Shown: positions 16,921-29,393, counted from the stretch's first letter. The stretch: DNA of 64,000 nucleotides from Streptomyces aureus (GCF_000725495.1 NZ_JNZD01000005.1:1-64000); one strand, 5' to 3'. Numbers and translations are program-made. Notes: a model not told the origin generated them from the letters alone.

Positions 16921-18395
16921 CCCGGCGGCAGCAGCGGGGTGGGCGGAGCCAGCAGTTCCGCGAGGGACACCTCGGAATTCGCCTCCGCCCGCGCGGCCCC
17001 GTACCGCCCCCATTCCCTCTTCTCCTTCTTCACCCCGCCCGTCCTCCCTGTGAAGTCGTACGGGGAGATCAGCGAATCGGGGATGCGTCCCGGGGACCAG
17101 AAGGCCGTCACATAGCGCGGCTTTCGCGTCAGATTGACAAGATTGTCGTTGTGCCACACTCTGCCGTGGTAATAGATCTGCTGGAGGCAGCCCGTTTCCG
17201 GGTCGCAGTAATATCGCCTGTCGTACTTGTCCCAGGAATAGTGGGGAATCCTGAACTCCGCCACATCGATCTTCCCCCGGTCCTTCCTCATGTACGAGAT
17301 CGTCAGATTGACGCCCAGGAGGTCGTACTTGGCGTTCTTGGGCACCTGCACGACATGCTTGCGCGTGTACTCCTCCCCGACCTCGAGCCGGTTGCCGGGG
17401 CCGTAGAAATGCCCGCTGCTGATCGTCGTGTAGGTGAGCCGGCCGACGTAGAGTTCCGATTCCCCCGTGTCCTCGCCCCGCAGGCCCGCACTGTCCCGCC
17501 ACTCCCGCGTCAGGTCCCTGTCGGGAGGATTCTCGGAGTACACGGCCCCTCTGCCGGAAACCGTGTAGCTGTCGTTCAGGATGTACACCGGAATCCCGCC
17601 CGTGTTCTTCATGGAGAGCGTCAGCGGCACCTGGAGGAACCCGAGGGAACGGTCCGTCCTCGCTTTTCCGAATTCGGCCTTCAACGTGAGGTGCATCGGC
17701 GCCGCCGCGGGCTGGTACATGGTCGAGTACGCGAGGCTGACGCCGGTCAGGAGCGCGGTGAGGACCACTCCGGCCGCGAACCGCTTGGGCTGGGGGACCT
17801 CCTTCCACGACCTGTCGCGGACGAGGAGGCACAGCGCCCACAGGGACCAGCACCACAGGAGCATGAAGACCGGCACATACGGCGTGAACTCCGTCTCCTC
17901 GAGCCACATGAACACCAGCAGACTGTCGGTGGCCAGCGCGATGAGCACGCCGAGCAGGACGATCGCCCCGGAGCCGCGGAACTGCCGTTTGCCCCCGTAG
18001 TCGAGTGCCGCGACGGCCGCCGCTCCCAGCACGGCACCCGACAGGACGAACATGATCCCGTTGAGCCGCTGCGCGAAGGTCAGCGCCCCGAAGGCGTCCG
18101 GCCAGCCGACGACCGCGCCGAGGACCATGGAGGCGAGCAGCCCGGCCACCAGGAGCACGGTGACCACGTGCCGTCGGCCCGGACGGTCGGGCCACGTCCC
18201 GCTGTCGCCCCCGCGCCAGCAGAGGGTCGCCGGATCGTCCAGATCCAGGTCCTCCGGGTGACCCAGGCGCCCGATGATCCTCCGCAGTTCACCCGCCGAC
18301 CAGGCGTGGCCCACCGTCTCCTCGCCCACGACGACCCGCCGCAGCCCACGACTGTCCGGTGGCTCGACGACGACCCAGGGACGGATGCTCCTCAT
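16887..18395 (-). CDS. Membrane protein with long extracytoplasmic domain
   Basis: A 502-residue protein without a recognised family. Residues 1-70 are cytoplasmic (PWVVVEPPDSRGLRRVVVG), then about five hydrophobic helices span residues 80-235. A soluble 260-residue C-terminal region is rich in Tyr, Asp and beta-prone segments (PLTLSMKNTGGIPVYILND), with two Cys near residue 430 that could form a disulfide. Bases 17100-17700 use more A/T codons than the neighbours, which may mark later acquisition. I set the start at ATG 18395 rather than an upstream GTG. The 3' end overlaps the convergent gene by 34 bp. Confidence 0.65.
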   Translation of the reverse strand: MRSIRPWVVVEPPDSRGLRRVVVGEETVGHAWSAGELRRIIGRLGHPEDLDLDDPATLCWRGGDSGTWPDRPGRRHVVTVLLVAGLLASMVLGAVVGWPDAFGALTFAQRLNGIMFVLSGAVLGAAAVAALDYGGKRQFRGSGAIVLLGVLIALATDSLLVFMWLEETEFTPYVPVFMLLWCWSLWALCLLVRDRSWKEVPQPKRFAAGVVLTALLTGVSLAYSTMYQPAAAPMHLTLKAEFGKARTDRSLGFLQVPLTLSMKNTGGIPVYILNDSYTVSGRGAVYSENPPDRDLTREWRDSAGLRGEDTGESELYVGRLTYTTISSGHFYGPGNRLEVGEEYTRKHVVQVPKNAKYDLLGVNLTISYMRKDRGKIDVAEFRIPHYSWDKYDRRYYCDPETGCLQQIYYHGRVWHNDNLVNLTRKPRYVTAFWSPGRIPDSLISPYDFTGRTGGVKKEKREWGRYGAARAEANSEVSLAELLAPPTPLLPPGYSSQVPTLTP

Positions 18396-18505
18396 GATCC
18401 CCAGGCTGGAACCCGCGAGGGCCCGGTGCACCCGGGACTACCCCGATCGGCCCCCGGGACCGAGCGGTTCCCGGGGCCCGCCCGGTCCGCCCCGCCCGCC
18501 CGGCG

Positions 18506-20245
18506 TCAGCCGACGCACTCCTTCTTGTCGGCGTGCGACTGCGGGACGTCGGCCGGGGGCTTCGCCGGGCCGGTGACGGGCACCCCGGGGCCCTTGAAGT
18601 CGCCTCCGAGGGTCAGGGTCATGTCGGTGCCCGCCCGTGAGCCGTCCGTGCCGGGGTGCAGCGCCGAGGCGGACAGGCCCATCATCGCGGCGAGGGCCCG
18701 GGCCTGGTCGGCCTGGTCGGGGCGGTAGGCCAGGGTCGTACGCTCCTGCCGCGCGCCGGGGGCGTTGCCGCCGTTGGTGGAGTGGGCGACGCCCTCGGTG
18801 TTCTGAAGCCACTCCAGGGTCGTCTGCGCGGAGCCCTGGGGGCCGCCGCCGTTGTAGACGGTGACCCGGATCCGCGACGGGTCCGCCTTGGGGCCCTTCA
18901 GCCTGGCGTCGGACGCCTTGGACTTCTTGGCGACCTCGGTCAGCGAGACGTCGTTCTTGAGCGCCGAGAACAGCGCGGGCGCCCGGGTCCCGTCGACCAC
19001 GACGGTCCGGTGGTTCTTCCCCTCGGCCGGGTTGTCGACGACCGGCAGCGTCGTGAAGGTGATGTGCTCGGGATCGACCTGGTTGAGGTCCTTGGCGAGG
19101 GCGGTGAGCTTGTCGACACCGCCGATCCCGGTGTCCACCGTGAGCGACTTGGTGGCCGCGTTCGCCAGTTTGAAGAGCTTGCGGGGATCGGACAGGGTGT
19201 TGCCGGACTTCATCCGGCGGATCATCGAACCCAGGAACTGCTTCTGCAGGTCGATGCGGTCCAGATCGCTGCCGTTCTTCAGCGAGTGACGGGTCCTGAC
19301 GAACTGCAGGGCCTGCTCGCCCTGGACGGTGTGGGGGCCTGCGGGCAGCCGGAGATGGGAGCCCTGCCCCCGCTCGTCCGTGTCGTCGATAGCGTGGGTG
19401 AGGCAGATCGGTACGCCCCCGACGGCCGTGGAGAGGGTCTTCACGGCCTCGAAGTTGACCAGGATGAAGTGGTCGACCGGCAGGCCGGTGAGCGCGGTGA
19501 CGGTCCGCATGGTGCAGCCCGGGTCGCGGCCGGCCTGCCCGAGGCTCTCGTTGAAGCGCGGACTGTACGTCGCCTTGGGCGTCCCCCTGACCGTCCGGAC
19601 GGAGCCGTCCTTCTGCTTCGTCGGACAGTCCGGGATGCCGGTGACCATGTCGCGCGGGATGCTCATCGCCGTCGCGTTCGACCGGTCCTTCGCCACGTGG
19701 AAGAGGATCGTGGTGTCGGCGTGGCCCACGCTGCCGGCGTCCCCGTACTTCCCGCCCAGGCCGATGCGGCTGTCGGTGCCGATGACCAGGATGTTCACGG
19801 CGTCGTCGCTGGTCGCGTTCTTGCTGCCCGCGGAGCCGACGTCCACCGTGCTGATGTTGCCGTTGAAGTGCCGGTAGAGCAGATAGGCCCCGGTGGTGCC
19901 CGCGACCAGCACGAAGCCGAGGGTCCCCGCGGTCCACATCAGGACCTTCCGCTTCGTGGACCGCTTGGCCTTCCGCGCCCTCCCCGCGCCACGGCGACGG
20001 GCGCCCCCGCCCGCACCGCCGTCCCCGGCGCCCTTGGCGCTCTTGGCGCCGCCCTCGTCCGGCTCCGGGGCGGACCGCCGGGACCCCTCGCGGCGGGCGC
20101 GACGGCCTCCCTGCTCCGGCACGGTCGGGGTGGCCGGGGCGGCCGGGGCGTCGCCGGTGCCCTCCCGCAGCCGGTACTCCCCCGTCACGGGGTCGAGGAC
20201 CCACTGGTCCGCAGGGTCGATGTTCCTGCCGCCTCGCGTGCCCAC
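18506..20245 (-). CDS. LCP-family (LytR-CpsA-Psr) cell-wall glycopolymer ligase
   Basis: A 579-residue membrane-anchored phosphotransferase-type enzyme that in this family attaches undecaprenyl-linked glycopolymers to peptidoglycan. Residues 1-105 form a charged cytoplasmic tail rich in Arg/Lys, with one transmembrane helix at about 108-130. The LCP domain shows conserved VIGTDSR, HADTTIL and SIPRD motifs, whose Asp and Arg residues bind Mg2+-pyrophosphate. A C-terminal LytR_C domain near residues 455-545 is marked by RIRVTVYNGGG. The GTG start follows GGAGG by 3 bp. It stands alone, so the specific polymer is unknown. Confidence 0.88.
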   Translation of the reverse strand: MGTRGGRNIDPADQWVLDPVTGEYRLREGTGDAPAAPATPTVPEQGGRRARREGSRRSAPEPDEGGAKSAKGAGDGGAGGGARRRGAGRARKAKRSTKRKVLMWTAGTLGFVLVAGTTGAYLLYRHFNGNISTVDVGSAGSKNATSDDAVNILVIGTDSRIGLGGKYGDAGSVGHADTTILFHVAKDRSNATAMSIPRDMVTGIPDCPTKQKDGSVRTVRGTPKATYSPRFNESLGQAGRDPGCTMRTVTALTGLPVDHFILVNFEAVKTLSTAVGGVPICLTHAIDDTDERGQGSHLRLPAGPHTVQGEQALQFVRTRHSLKNGSDLDRIDLQKQFLGSMIRRMKSGNTLSDPRKLFKLANAATKSLTVDTGIGGVDKLTALAKDLNQVDPEHITFTTLPVVDNPAEGKNHRTVVVDGTRAPALFSALKNDVSLTEVAKKSKASDARLKGPKADPSRIRVTVYNGGGPQGSAQTTLEWLQNTEGVAHSTNGGNAPGARQERTTLAYRPDQADQARALAAMMGLSASALHPGTDGSRAGTDMTLTLGGDFKGPGVPVTGPAKPPADVPQSHADKKECVG

Positions 20246-20463
20246 GGTCCTCCATCTGTGCTGTCTCGCCCCTGCCGGGGTCCTGCCACCCGGCCCGTAC
20301 CGGATCCGCCCCGCGGCCGGCCGCGGGACATCCGTACGGACCTTCGAACGCGGCCGATGGTTGCCTCGGGGTGACGTACAACAACACTGCTGGACAAGGG
20401 GCTTGGAGTGTGCTGCGGCGACGGGCAGCTACGCGGGTGAGGACCCGGGCGCGGGGCCCCTCC

Positions 20464-20991
20464 CTACGACCGCCGGTCCACCCGGAAGTTCTCGCGGGCG
20501 GTGAACGCCACACAGGCACCGACGGAGGCGACGCAGCTCGCGAACGAGAGCAGGTCACGCTGCGAGTCCTCGACGGCCACCTCGTACTGGGCCTTGGTCA
20601 ACGCGACTTCCCTGGAATGATGGTTGCGGCCGTACTCGGCCCAGTACCGGTCGCCGTACGACTTCGGGCCGGACAGTTCGGGGTCGCCGTGGGCCAACGA
20701 CAGGACGAACGAGGCGACGGCCGTCAGCACCAGCCCGAGGAGCACCCGGCGCAGGGGCCGGGGCAGCCCCTTCTCGAAGACCGGCCACAGTGCGACTTCC
20801 ACGTCGTTCAGCCGCAGGCGCACGCCGATGGCCACCGGCACGAGGACGACGACCCCGACCACGACGAGGATCGCCCACCCGGTGCCGTCCACCGGTGACG
20901 GCCCCGGCAGCCAGGTGACCGCGACGAACAGCAGCAGGGCGACGGCGAGCGCCGCCGCGAAGACGCTGTGCACCCTGAAGGATCCACTCAC
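20464..20991 (-). CDS. Small polytopic membrane protein, unknown function
   Basis: A 175-residue product with four hydrophobic segments (near residues 8-27, 38-57, 83-103 and 147-163). A polar loop between helices three and four contains SGPKSYGDRYWAEYGRNH. No enzymatic motif is seen. The GTG start at 20991 follows a GGGGC-type site. The gene stands alone, with a 71-bp gap to the secreted protease gene behind its promoter side. The 218-bp gap downstream (20246-20463) holds the promoter region of the LCP gene and no gene I can support. Confidence 0.6.
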   Translation of the reverse strand: MSGSFRVHSVFAAALAVALLLFVAVTWLPGPSPVDGTGWAILVVVGVVVLVPVAIGVRLRLNDVEVALWPVFEKGLPRPLRRVLLGLVLTAVASFVLSLAHGDPELSGPKSYGDRYWAEYGRNHHSREVALTKAQYEVAVEDSQRDLLSFASCVASVGACVAFTARENFRVDRRS

Positions 20992-21062
20992 GCCCCGGAG
21001 GGTCGCACACTCGTCCGAACCCCGTCGCCCTTTTACCCCGAGCCGCTGTCCGTCGGTGCCGC

Positions 21063-22940
21063 TCAGCCCCAGATGTCGTAGTACTGGAAGCCGTTGCCGA
21101 CCGAGACCCGGGCGGAGAAGATCTCCGAGGTGGCCTTGTTCGTTCCCTTGTAGAGGTAGAGCGTGCCGCCGGGGGTGCGGGCCAGGAAGTCGGCGATGCC
21201 GTCACCGGTGATGTCGCCGACCGCGTCGAAGGCGTTGTAGCCCGTCCAGGCGCTGCGCACCTTGATCCGCGAGGAGAAGGCCTCGGAGCCGGTCTTGCCG
21301 GTGCCCTTGTACAGGTACAGGTCGCCGGTGCTCGCCTGACGGGCCAGCAGGTCCGCCTTGCCGTCACCGGTGAAGTCACCGTGACCGCGCACGGAGTTGT
21401 ACTGGTTCCAGCCGGTGCGGACCGAGTAACGGGTGCCGAAGGTGCCGTTGCCCTTGCCCGGGTAGACCCACATCGTGCCGCCGGAGTCCACCGACAGCAG
21501 GTCGGGCAGGTAGTCGCCGTTGACGTCGCCCGGCGTGATGACGCGGGTGCGGGTCTTCCAGCCGGTGGCGATCTTCGTGTCGGTCCAGGAGCCGCTCGTG
21601 CGGGCGCTGTTGAGCACGAAGTGCTCCCAGTACACGTCACCGGTCGAGGCGACCCGGTAGACCAGGTCCTGGAAGCCGTCCCGGTTCAGGTCGGTCTGGG
21701 TGACCAGGTTGACGCCGCCCCAGTTGCCCCAGGAGGCGCGGGCGCCGAAGCCGGTGCCGGTGCTGTTGGAGTCCTTCTCGTAGCCGGTCTTCGTGGAGGC
21801 TTCCCGGACGAAGAGGTCGGCCCTGCCGTCGGGCTTCTTGTTGAAGATGCTCAGGCTCGTGTCGTCGATGTGGGCGTAGGCCTGACCGACGTAGTAGACG
21901 GCCAGCTTGGTGAAGACGCTGGAATAGCCCTTCGCCACACAGTCCTTGACACCCCAGGAAACCACCCCCACGACCCGTCCGGCCACCACGAGCGGGCCCC
22001 CGGAGTCACCGTTGCACGCGGCGCTCGTCCCGGTGTCGCTCCCGCTCTGCGTGCCCGCGCAGACCATCGACTTCGGAGCGAAGGACGTGTCGTAGAGGCC
22101 GGAGCACGTGCTGTCGGCGTGGACGGTCAGCGTGGTCGACCGCAGTGTCTGGGAGAGGTCCTGCACGGTGGAGCTGGTGCGGCCCCAGCCGTAGACCTTG
22201 GCCTTCGTGCCGACGGCGTACGAGGTGGTGTCGCCGGCCTCGACCATGCGGATCGGTGTGGCCTTGACCGGGGCGGCGAGGGTGAGGACACCGAGGTCGC
22301 TCTCGTTCCTCCGCACCTCCTTGTCCAGCGGGGCGTAATTCGGATCCTTCCACTGGCGCAGCACGCCCGTGGCCTGGCCGCCGTGGAGGTTCGTGGTGCC
22401 CCCGGAGTCGGTGGTGGGCAGCTGGTCGGTGCCCGTGACGACGGCCCCGTTGGCCTGCCAGTTGTACAGATTGTTGTCGCCGTCCATGAGGCAGTGCGCT
22501 GCCGTCAGGATCTTCGTCGGGGCCACGACGCTGCCGCCGCAGAAGAAGCTCACGTCGTCGGCGGTGGTGTCGGTGGTGCCCCGGTCGTCGTGGTACCAGA
22601 GCTGGGCCATCCAGGGGGCCGTGGTGATCGCGGTCGTGGTGCCGCCGATGACCTTCGGGTCGACACCCGAGGTGCTCGTGCCGGCGCTCAGCGACTCCTT
22701 GTCCGCCGTCCGACCCGCACCCCCGTCCCCCGCGAGGGCGCCCGCGACGCGCTTCTCCAGGACGGAGAGCGAGGGCGAGGCGATGACCGGCTTCGCCGTC
22801 GGGGCGGGCAGGGCGGTGGCCGCACCGGCGGAGGAGGTCATCAGCGCGGCGCCGACAGCCGCGGCGATGCCGGCTGCGGCGACGGGCAGGGCGAGGCGTA
22901 TCCGGCGGCGGTGACGCCCGCTGGACCGAGACGTGGTCAA
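21063..22940 (-). CDS. Secreted trypsin-like serine protease with FG-GAP/VCBS repeats
   Basis: About 625 residues. A long Arg-rich signal peptide and short propeptide precede an S1 chymotrypsin-fold domain: catalytic His in LTAAHCL, Asp in NESDLGVLTL, Ser in NGDSGGPLV. After about residue 370 come four FG-GAP/VCBS-type repeats recognisable by D-x-N-x-DG or D-x-TGDG calcium-binding loops (DLNRDGFQDL, DFTGDGKADLL, DITGDGIADFL), forming a beta-propeller-like adhesion domain. I prefer the TTG at 22940, which has GGGGGA 5 bp upstream; an ATG at 22961 lacks a ribosome site. The repeats may hold the protease on a surface or substrate. Confidence 0.87.
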   Translation of the reverse strand: MTTSRSSGRHRRRIRLALPVAAAGIAAAVGAALMTSSAGAATALPAPTAKPVIASPSLSVLEKRVAGALAGDGGAGRTADKESLSAGTSTSGVDPKVIGGTTTAITTAPWMAQLWYHDDRGTTDTTADDVSFFCGGSVVAPTKILTAAHCLMDGDNNLYNWQANGAVVTGTDQLPTTDSGGTTNLHGGQATGVLRQWKDPNYAPLDKEVRRNESDLGVLTLAAPVKATPIRMVEAGDTTSYAVGTKAKVYGWGRTSSTVQDLSQTLRSTTLTVHADSTCSGLYDTSFAPKSMVCAGTQSGSDTGTSAACNGDSGGPLVVAGRVVGVVSWGVKDCVAKGYSSVFTKLAVYYVGQAYAHIDDTSLSIFNKKPDGRADLFVREASTKTGYEKDSNSTGTGFGARASWGNWGGVNLVTQTDLNRDGFQDLVYRVASTGDVYWEHFVLNSARTSGSWTDTKIATGWKTRTRVITPGDVNGDYLPDLLSVDSGGTMWVYPGKGNGTFGTRYSVRTGWNQYNSVRGHGDFTGDGKADLLARQASTGDLYLYKGTGKTGSEAFSSRIKVRSAWTGYNAFDAVGDITGDGIADFLARTPGGTLYLYKGTNKATSEIFSARVSVGNGFQYYDIWG

Positions 22941-23159
22941 GACAGTCCCCCAGAGGAACATGAGACGGATGGGAACGCGGAGCGCGTTCTCCCCTCTCAG
23001 CGCCGGAGGGCGCGGGTTCGTCACCGGAAGTTCACGGGGTGTCCACAGCACGGCCGCCGGCGCTCGCCGGTCGCCACCCGGGCCGACTGCTCGTGACACC
23101 TCACCGACGGCTTCCGTCCCCGGCCCGTTCGGGGGTCCCTCCGGCCCCCGGACGACGGT

Positions 23160-24623
23160 TCAGTCGCCGGCGCGGGAGCGGCGGGAGAGCGCTGCGGCCG
23201 CGCCGGCGGCCAGCGCCAGCGCGCCGGCCGCCCAGGCGATCCAGCCGCCGGAGACGAAGCCGGACCCCCCGCCCGCGGAGCCGTCCTGCGCCAGCCGCAG
23301 GGTCAGCGCCGCGCTGTCGTTGGAGGCGTCGGGGTCGAACCCCTCGAAGAACTCCTCCGTCTGGATCCGGCCCGTGGAGACGGCCGGGGTACGGGGGCCG
23401 ATGGCGACGGTGAACGACAGGGCGTGTCTGTCTCCCGGGGCGGGGTCGCCGAAGTCGCACTCGTAGGTGGTCCAGCCCAACCGGGGGCCGCGGTAGGACC
23501 CGTCCGTGCCCGGCACGTGGCAGCCGTCCGGGATCTTCGTGGCCTTCGTGCCCGGCGGCAGCTTGACAGTGACCGAGAGGGCGACGTCGTCGTCGAGGAG
23601 GTCCTCCACCAGCGCCGGCCCCCGGTCGACCACCGTGACGTGCAGCGTGGCGTGACCGCCGGGCCGCCCGGTGGCGGTGTCCCCGGTGACGGCGAAGTCG
23701 GCGTGGTTGACGCTGTCGACGTAGGTGGTGAAGGACGGTTCGCTGTTCCCGTCGGACGGCGTCGCGCCGTCGGGGACCAGGGTCAGCGGGGTCCCGGGGC
23801 CGTTCGCCGGGGCGGCGCCGGCCAGCGGGGTGAACGCGTAGATGATCTCGTCGTGCAGTGCCTCGTCGCCGACCTCGACCCGCAGCGGCGACGACAACGC
23901 GTACCGCCGGCCGGGCTCCACCGGGGTGGGGAAGTCGCACAGGGTCTCGTGCACGATGTGCCCCCCGCGGCCGCTCGCGGACACGTCGCGGCAGTTGGCC
24001 CAGGAGCCCTGGAGGTGCAGTCCGGCGGTGGTGTCGATCCGCAGCTCCACCCCCTTGGCCGCCGGGAGTCGGCCGGTGTTCCACACGGTGAGCGGAAAGG
24101 TCAGCATGTCGCCCGGCACGTGGTCCGGCTCATCGGCGAACGCGCTCACCTTCAGGTCCGTCCTGCCGTTGGTCAGGGTGACGTGGTCACCCGTGACGGT
24201 GGCGTCCGACGCCGTGCCGGAGACGGTCATGGTGCCGCTGCTGCCGATGGCCGCACCGGGCTTCGGCACCAGCGTGATGGCGTGGTAGTCCGAGGTGGCG
24301 GAGGCCAGGTCCAGCGTGCAGAGGTTGCCGTCGCAGTGCTCCGACGGTGCCGGCTCGGCGAAGTCGGCCACTCCGGACAGGTCGACGGTCAGATGGACGT
24401 GGTGGACCGCGCCCTCGCCGGCCACCTTCCACCGGTAGGCCACGAACGCGTTCGGCGGCTCCGACCCGATGAAGAGCTCGTGCTCGACGAAGCGGACCGT
24501 CATCCCTCGTGCGCCGTCCGCCGCGTCGGCGTGCGCCGGACCCGTGCCGAACAGCCCCGCCATCAGCGCCAGCGCGCCCGCCGCCGCTGTCGCGACCGCG
24601 CGCACCCATGATCTTCGTGCCAT
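23160..24623 (-). CDS. Membrane-anchored surface protein with Ig-like repeats
   Basis: A 487-residue exported protein without catalytic motifs. A signal peptide (residues 1-32, ending AHA-DA) is followed by three DUF11/CARDB-like beta-sandwich segments with phrases such as FPLTVWNTGRLPA and DHVTLTNG. Paired cysteines (HCDGNLC; NCRD...TLCDF) suggest disulfides. A Gly/Ser linker leads to one C-terminal transmembrane helix and an RRSRAGD tail. No LPXTG is seen. The start MARRSWVRAV was chosen as the Met immediately before the signal peptide. It is an adhesin-like or structural surface protein by architecture only. Confidence 0.68.
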   Translation of the reverse strand: MARRSWVRAVATAAAGALALMAGLFGTGPAHADAADGARGMTVRFVEHELFIGSEPPNAFVAYRWKVAGEGAVHHVHLTVDLSGVADFAEPAPSEHCDGNLCTLDLASATSDYHAITLVPKPGAAIGSSGTMTVSGTASDATVTGDHVTLTNGRTDLKVSAFADEPDHVPGDMLTFPLTVWNTGRLPAAKGVELRIDTTAGLHLQGSWANCRDVSASGRGGHIVHETLCDFPTPVEPGRRYALSSPLRVEVGDEALHDEIIYAFTPLAGAAPANGPGTPLTLVPDGATPSDGNSEPSFTTYVDSVNHADFAVTGDTATGRPGGHATLHVTVVDRGPALVEDLLDDDVALSVTVKLPPGTKATKIPDGCHVPGTDGSYRGPRLGWTTYECDFGDPAPGDRHALSFTVAIGPRTPAVSTGRIQTEEFFEGFDPDASNDSAALTLRLAQDGSAGGGSGFVSGGWIAWAAGALALAAGAAAALSRRSRAGD

Positions 24624-24743
24624 CCGCCCCGGACCTTCCCGTGCGCCGGGAGGGTCCCGGCCCACCGTGCTGCACAGGTGTGACCCGCGAGGTTCGGAGA
24701 AGGTTGCGGCGGGGCGCAGGTGTCCGTGCCGCCGTGCACGAAA

Positions 24744-24773
24744 GGGCGGCACCCCCGCACAAGGGTGCCGCCC
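24744..24773 (-). terminator. Second hairpin downstream of ppdK
   Basis: GGGCGGCACCC, an 8-base loop and GGGTGCCGCCC make a perfect 11-bp stem, the second of two tandem hairpins between ppdK and the next gene on the same strand. Confidence 0.7.
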
Positions 24774-24783
24774 CTTCCGTGAG

Positions 24784-24835
24784 CCGGAGCCGCCGCCCAT
24801 CGGTCTTGAGGGTCGGGGACAGGCGGCGGCTCCGG
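24784..24835 (-). terminator. First hairpin downstream of ppdK
   Basis: CCGGAGCCGCCGCC pairs perfectly over 14 bp with 24822-24835 across a 24-base loop, starting 20 bp beyond the ppdK stop. With the next hairpin it should insulate ppdK from the surface-protein gene. Confidence 0.75.
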
Positions 24836-24854
24836 GGTCTTGTCGCCGTCCGGG

Positions 24855-27596
<2,742 letters not shown>

Positions 27597-27645
27597 GAGT
27601 CTCGACTCCTCGACGTCGCGGTGGCTGCCCTGACGACGGGGAACA

Positions 27646-27670
27646 TACCCAGATCGAAGGCGTCTGGGTA
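27646..27670 (-). promoter_or_regulatory. Dyad in the ppdK leader
   Basis: TACCCAGA and TCTGGGTA are perfect 8-bp arms around a 9-base spacer, 50-74 bp upstream of the ppdK start. It could be a regulator site or an RNA hairpin in the leader. I see no clear -10/-35 pair to decide. Confidence 0.5.
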
Positions 27671-27852
27671 CGTCCACTTGCGCGTCATGCGCCTGTAACC
27701 ACTCGTCCGCCACCAGATCCAAAGTCAAGGGTTGGCAAGTCATCGGGGGCGCATGTTTTCACTTCTTGAACGCATGACGCCCCAGAGGCCGCCTGGAGCG
27801 CTCACATGAGCATGCTTCAACACGTCTGAGTTTAATCGATGAACGATCAGAC

Positions 27853-27871
27853 GGTGGCACTGAGTGCCACC
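27853..27871. promoter_or_regulatory. Palindrome in the ppdK-ROK gap
   Basis: GGTGGCAC-TGA-GTGCCACC is a perfect 8-bp dyad with a 3-base centre. It sits in the 451-bp gap 27597-28047, which is AT-richer than its surroundings and holds no gene I can support. It lies 257 bp upstream of ppdK and just beyond the ROK gene's stop, so it could be an operator or a terminator for the ROK gene. Confidence 0.5.
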
Positions 27872-28047
27872 CCTTAGGGAAGTGCAACCGCCCAAGATCC
27901 GCTCATCTGAGCGTGACCCCTATCAAGGGTGGCGAGAATCACGCCCTGGGAGGGGACAGATTTCATGATGCGGACCGGGATCCGGACACGACACACGGAG
28001 ATACGCGCACGACACCCGGACGTCTCACCCGGATGCCGTACCGGGCC

Positions 28048-29250
28048 TCACACCCCGAGGGCCGCCAGCCGCTCCTCGGCCCGCTCGGGCGCGTACAGGT
28101 GCTCCACGACCAGCGCCCCCGCACCCACGAGCCCGGCCCGCTCCCCGAGCCGGGAGGTCACCACGTCCAGATGGGCGGTGGAGCGGGGCAGCGCCCGCTG
28201 GTAGAGCAGTTCCCGGACCCCGGTGAGGAAGGGGGTTCCGGCCAGATCCCCGGCGATCATCAGCACGCCCGGGTTGAGCAGGGTCACCACGGTGGCCAGG
28301 ACGTCCCCGACCCGCCGGCCCGCCTCCCGGGCGAGGGCCGTCGCCTCGGGATGCCCGGCCGCCAGCAGCTCCCGCACGTCCGAGCCGGACGCGGCCGGGA
28401 CCCCGGACTCCGCGAGCCGGCGCGCCACCGCGCCACCGCTGGCGACGGCGGCCAGACAGCCGTACGACCCGCAGCGGCACAGCGCCTCGGCGCCCACCCG
28501 GATGTGCCCGATGTCCCCGGCGCCGCCGTCGACTCCCCGGTAGACCGAACCCCCGACGACCATCCCGGCCCCGATACCGGTGGAGACCTTGACCAGCGCG
28601 AACGCCGAGCAGTCGGGGTAGCCGGCGCGCTGCTCCCCGTACGCCATGGCGTTGGCGTCGTTGTCCACGAGAACGGGGACGCGGGTGGCGCCGGCGCCCG
28701 TGTGCTCGGCGAAGGCGCGGCCCAGCCGGCCCCTTATGTCGTAGCCGTCCCAGCCGGGCATGATCGGCGGCTGGACCACGCGTCCCGTCTCGCTGTCGAC
28801 CGGGCCCGGCACCGCGAGCCCGATGCCGCAGACGGCGTCCGCGCTCCGGCCGGACTTGGCGACCAGTTCGGCGAACCAGCGGCCGAGTTCGCCGAGGACC
28901 GCCTCGGGGCCGTCGTCGATCACCAGGGGACCCGCGTGCTCGGCGAGGATCTCCCCGGTCAGGGTGAGCACGGCCGCCCGGCCGTGCCGGGTGTCGAGGT
29001 CGGCGGCGAGGACGACCGCGTGCTCGTCGTCGAACTCCAGCGTGATGGAGGGGCGTCCGCCGAGCGGCGAGTCGACGGGGCCGCCCGCGCCCTCGCGGAG
29101 CCAGCCCGCGCGGAACAGCCGGTCCAGCCGGTGGCCGACCGTCGCCCGCGACAGACCGGTGGCCCGCTGGAGCGCCCCGCGCGTCGTCGCCCGGCCGCTG
29201 CGCACCAGTTCGAGCAGCTCTCCGGCACTTGCCTGGTTCCCGGTCTTCAC
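28048..29250 (-). CDS. ROK-family transcriptional regulator
   Basis: A 400-residue ROK repressor type: an N-terminal winged helix-turn-helix (RGALQRATGLSRATVGHRLDRL, near residues 20-45) fused to a sugar-kinase-fold domain. The kinase half carries the ROK zinc motif, here CRCGSYGCL near residue 290, and the sugar-binding VDNDANA motif near 200. It binds a sugar or sugar phosphate and controls transport or glycosidase genes. I chose GTG 29250 with GGGGAGG just upstream. The divergent glycosidase pair across a 143-bp AT-rich gap is the likely target. Confidence 0.85.
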   Translation of the reverse strand: MKTGNQASAGELLELVRSGRATTRGALQRATGLSRATVGHRLDRLFRAGWLREGAGGPVDSPLGGRPSITLEFDDEHAVVLAADLDTRHGRAAVLTLTGEILAEHAGPLVIDDGPEAVLGELGRWFAELVAKSGRSADAVCGIGLAVPGPVDSETGRVVQPPIMPGWDGYDIRGRLGRAFAEHTGAGATRVPVLVDNDANAMAYGEQRAGYPDCSAFALVKVSTGIGAGMVVGGSVYRGVDGGAGDIGHIRVGAEALCRCGSYGCLAAVASGGAVARRLAESGVPAASGSDVRELLAAGHPEATALAREAGRRVGDVLATVVTLLNPGVLMIAGDLAGTPFLTGVRELLYQRALPRSTAHLDVVTSRLGERAGLVGAGALVVEHLYAPERAEERLAALGV

Positions 29251-29393
29251 GGTCCTCCCCGCCCTTTCCGTCCCGCACACCCTCTTGCGTTCCCCAACTC
29301 TGCATTACATATTGAGTTTTGCGTGTTAAATAGACGTAACCCTACGGCAGACACTGCCGAACCGGTCGGCCGGACGTCTTCGGGGAGACCTGA

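Noticed and set aside
27853..27871. HrcA CIRCE element
   Set aside because: The half-site resembles TGGCACT/AGTGCCA, but CIRCE needs a 9-bp spacer (GCACTC-N9-GAGTGC) and a chaperone gene; here the spacer is 3 bp and the neighbours are ppdK and a ROK gene.
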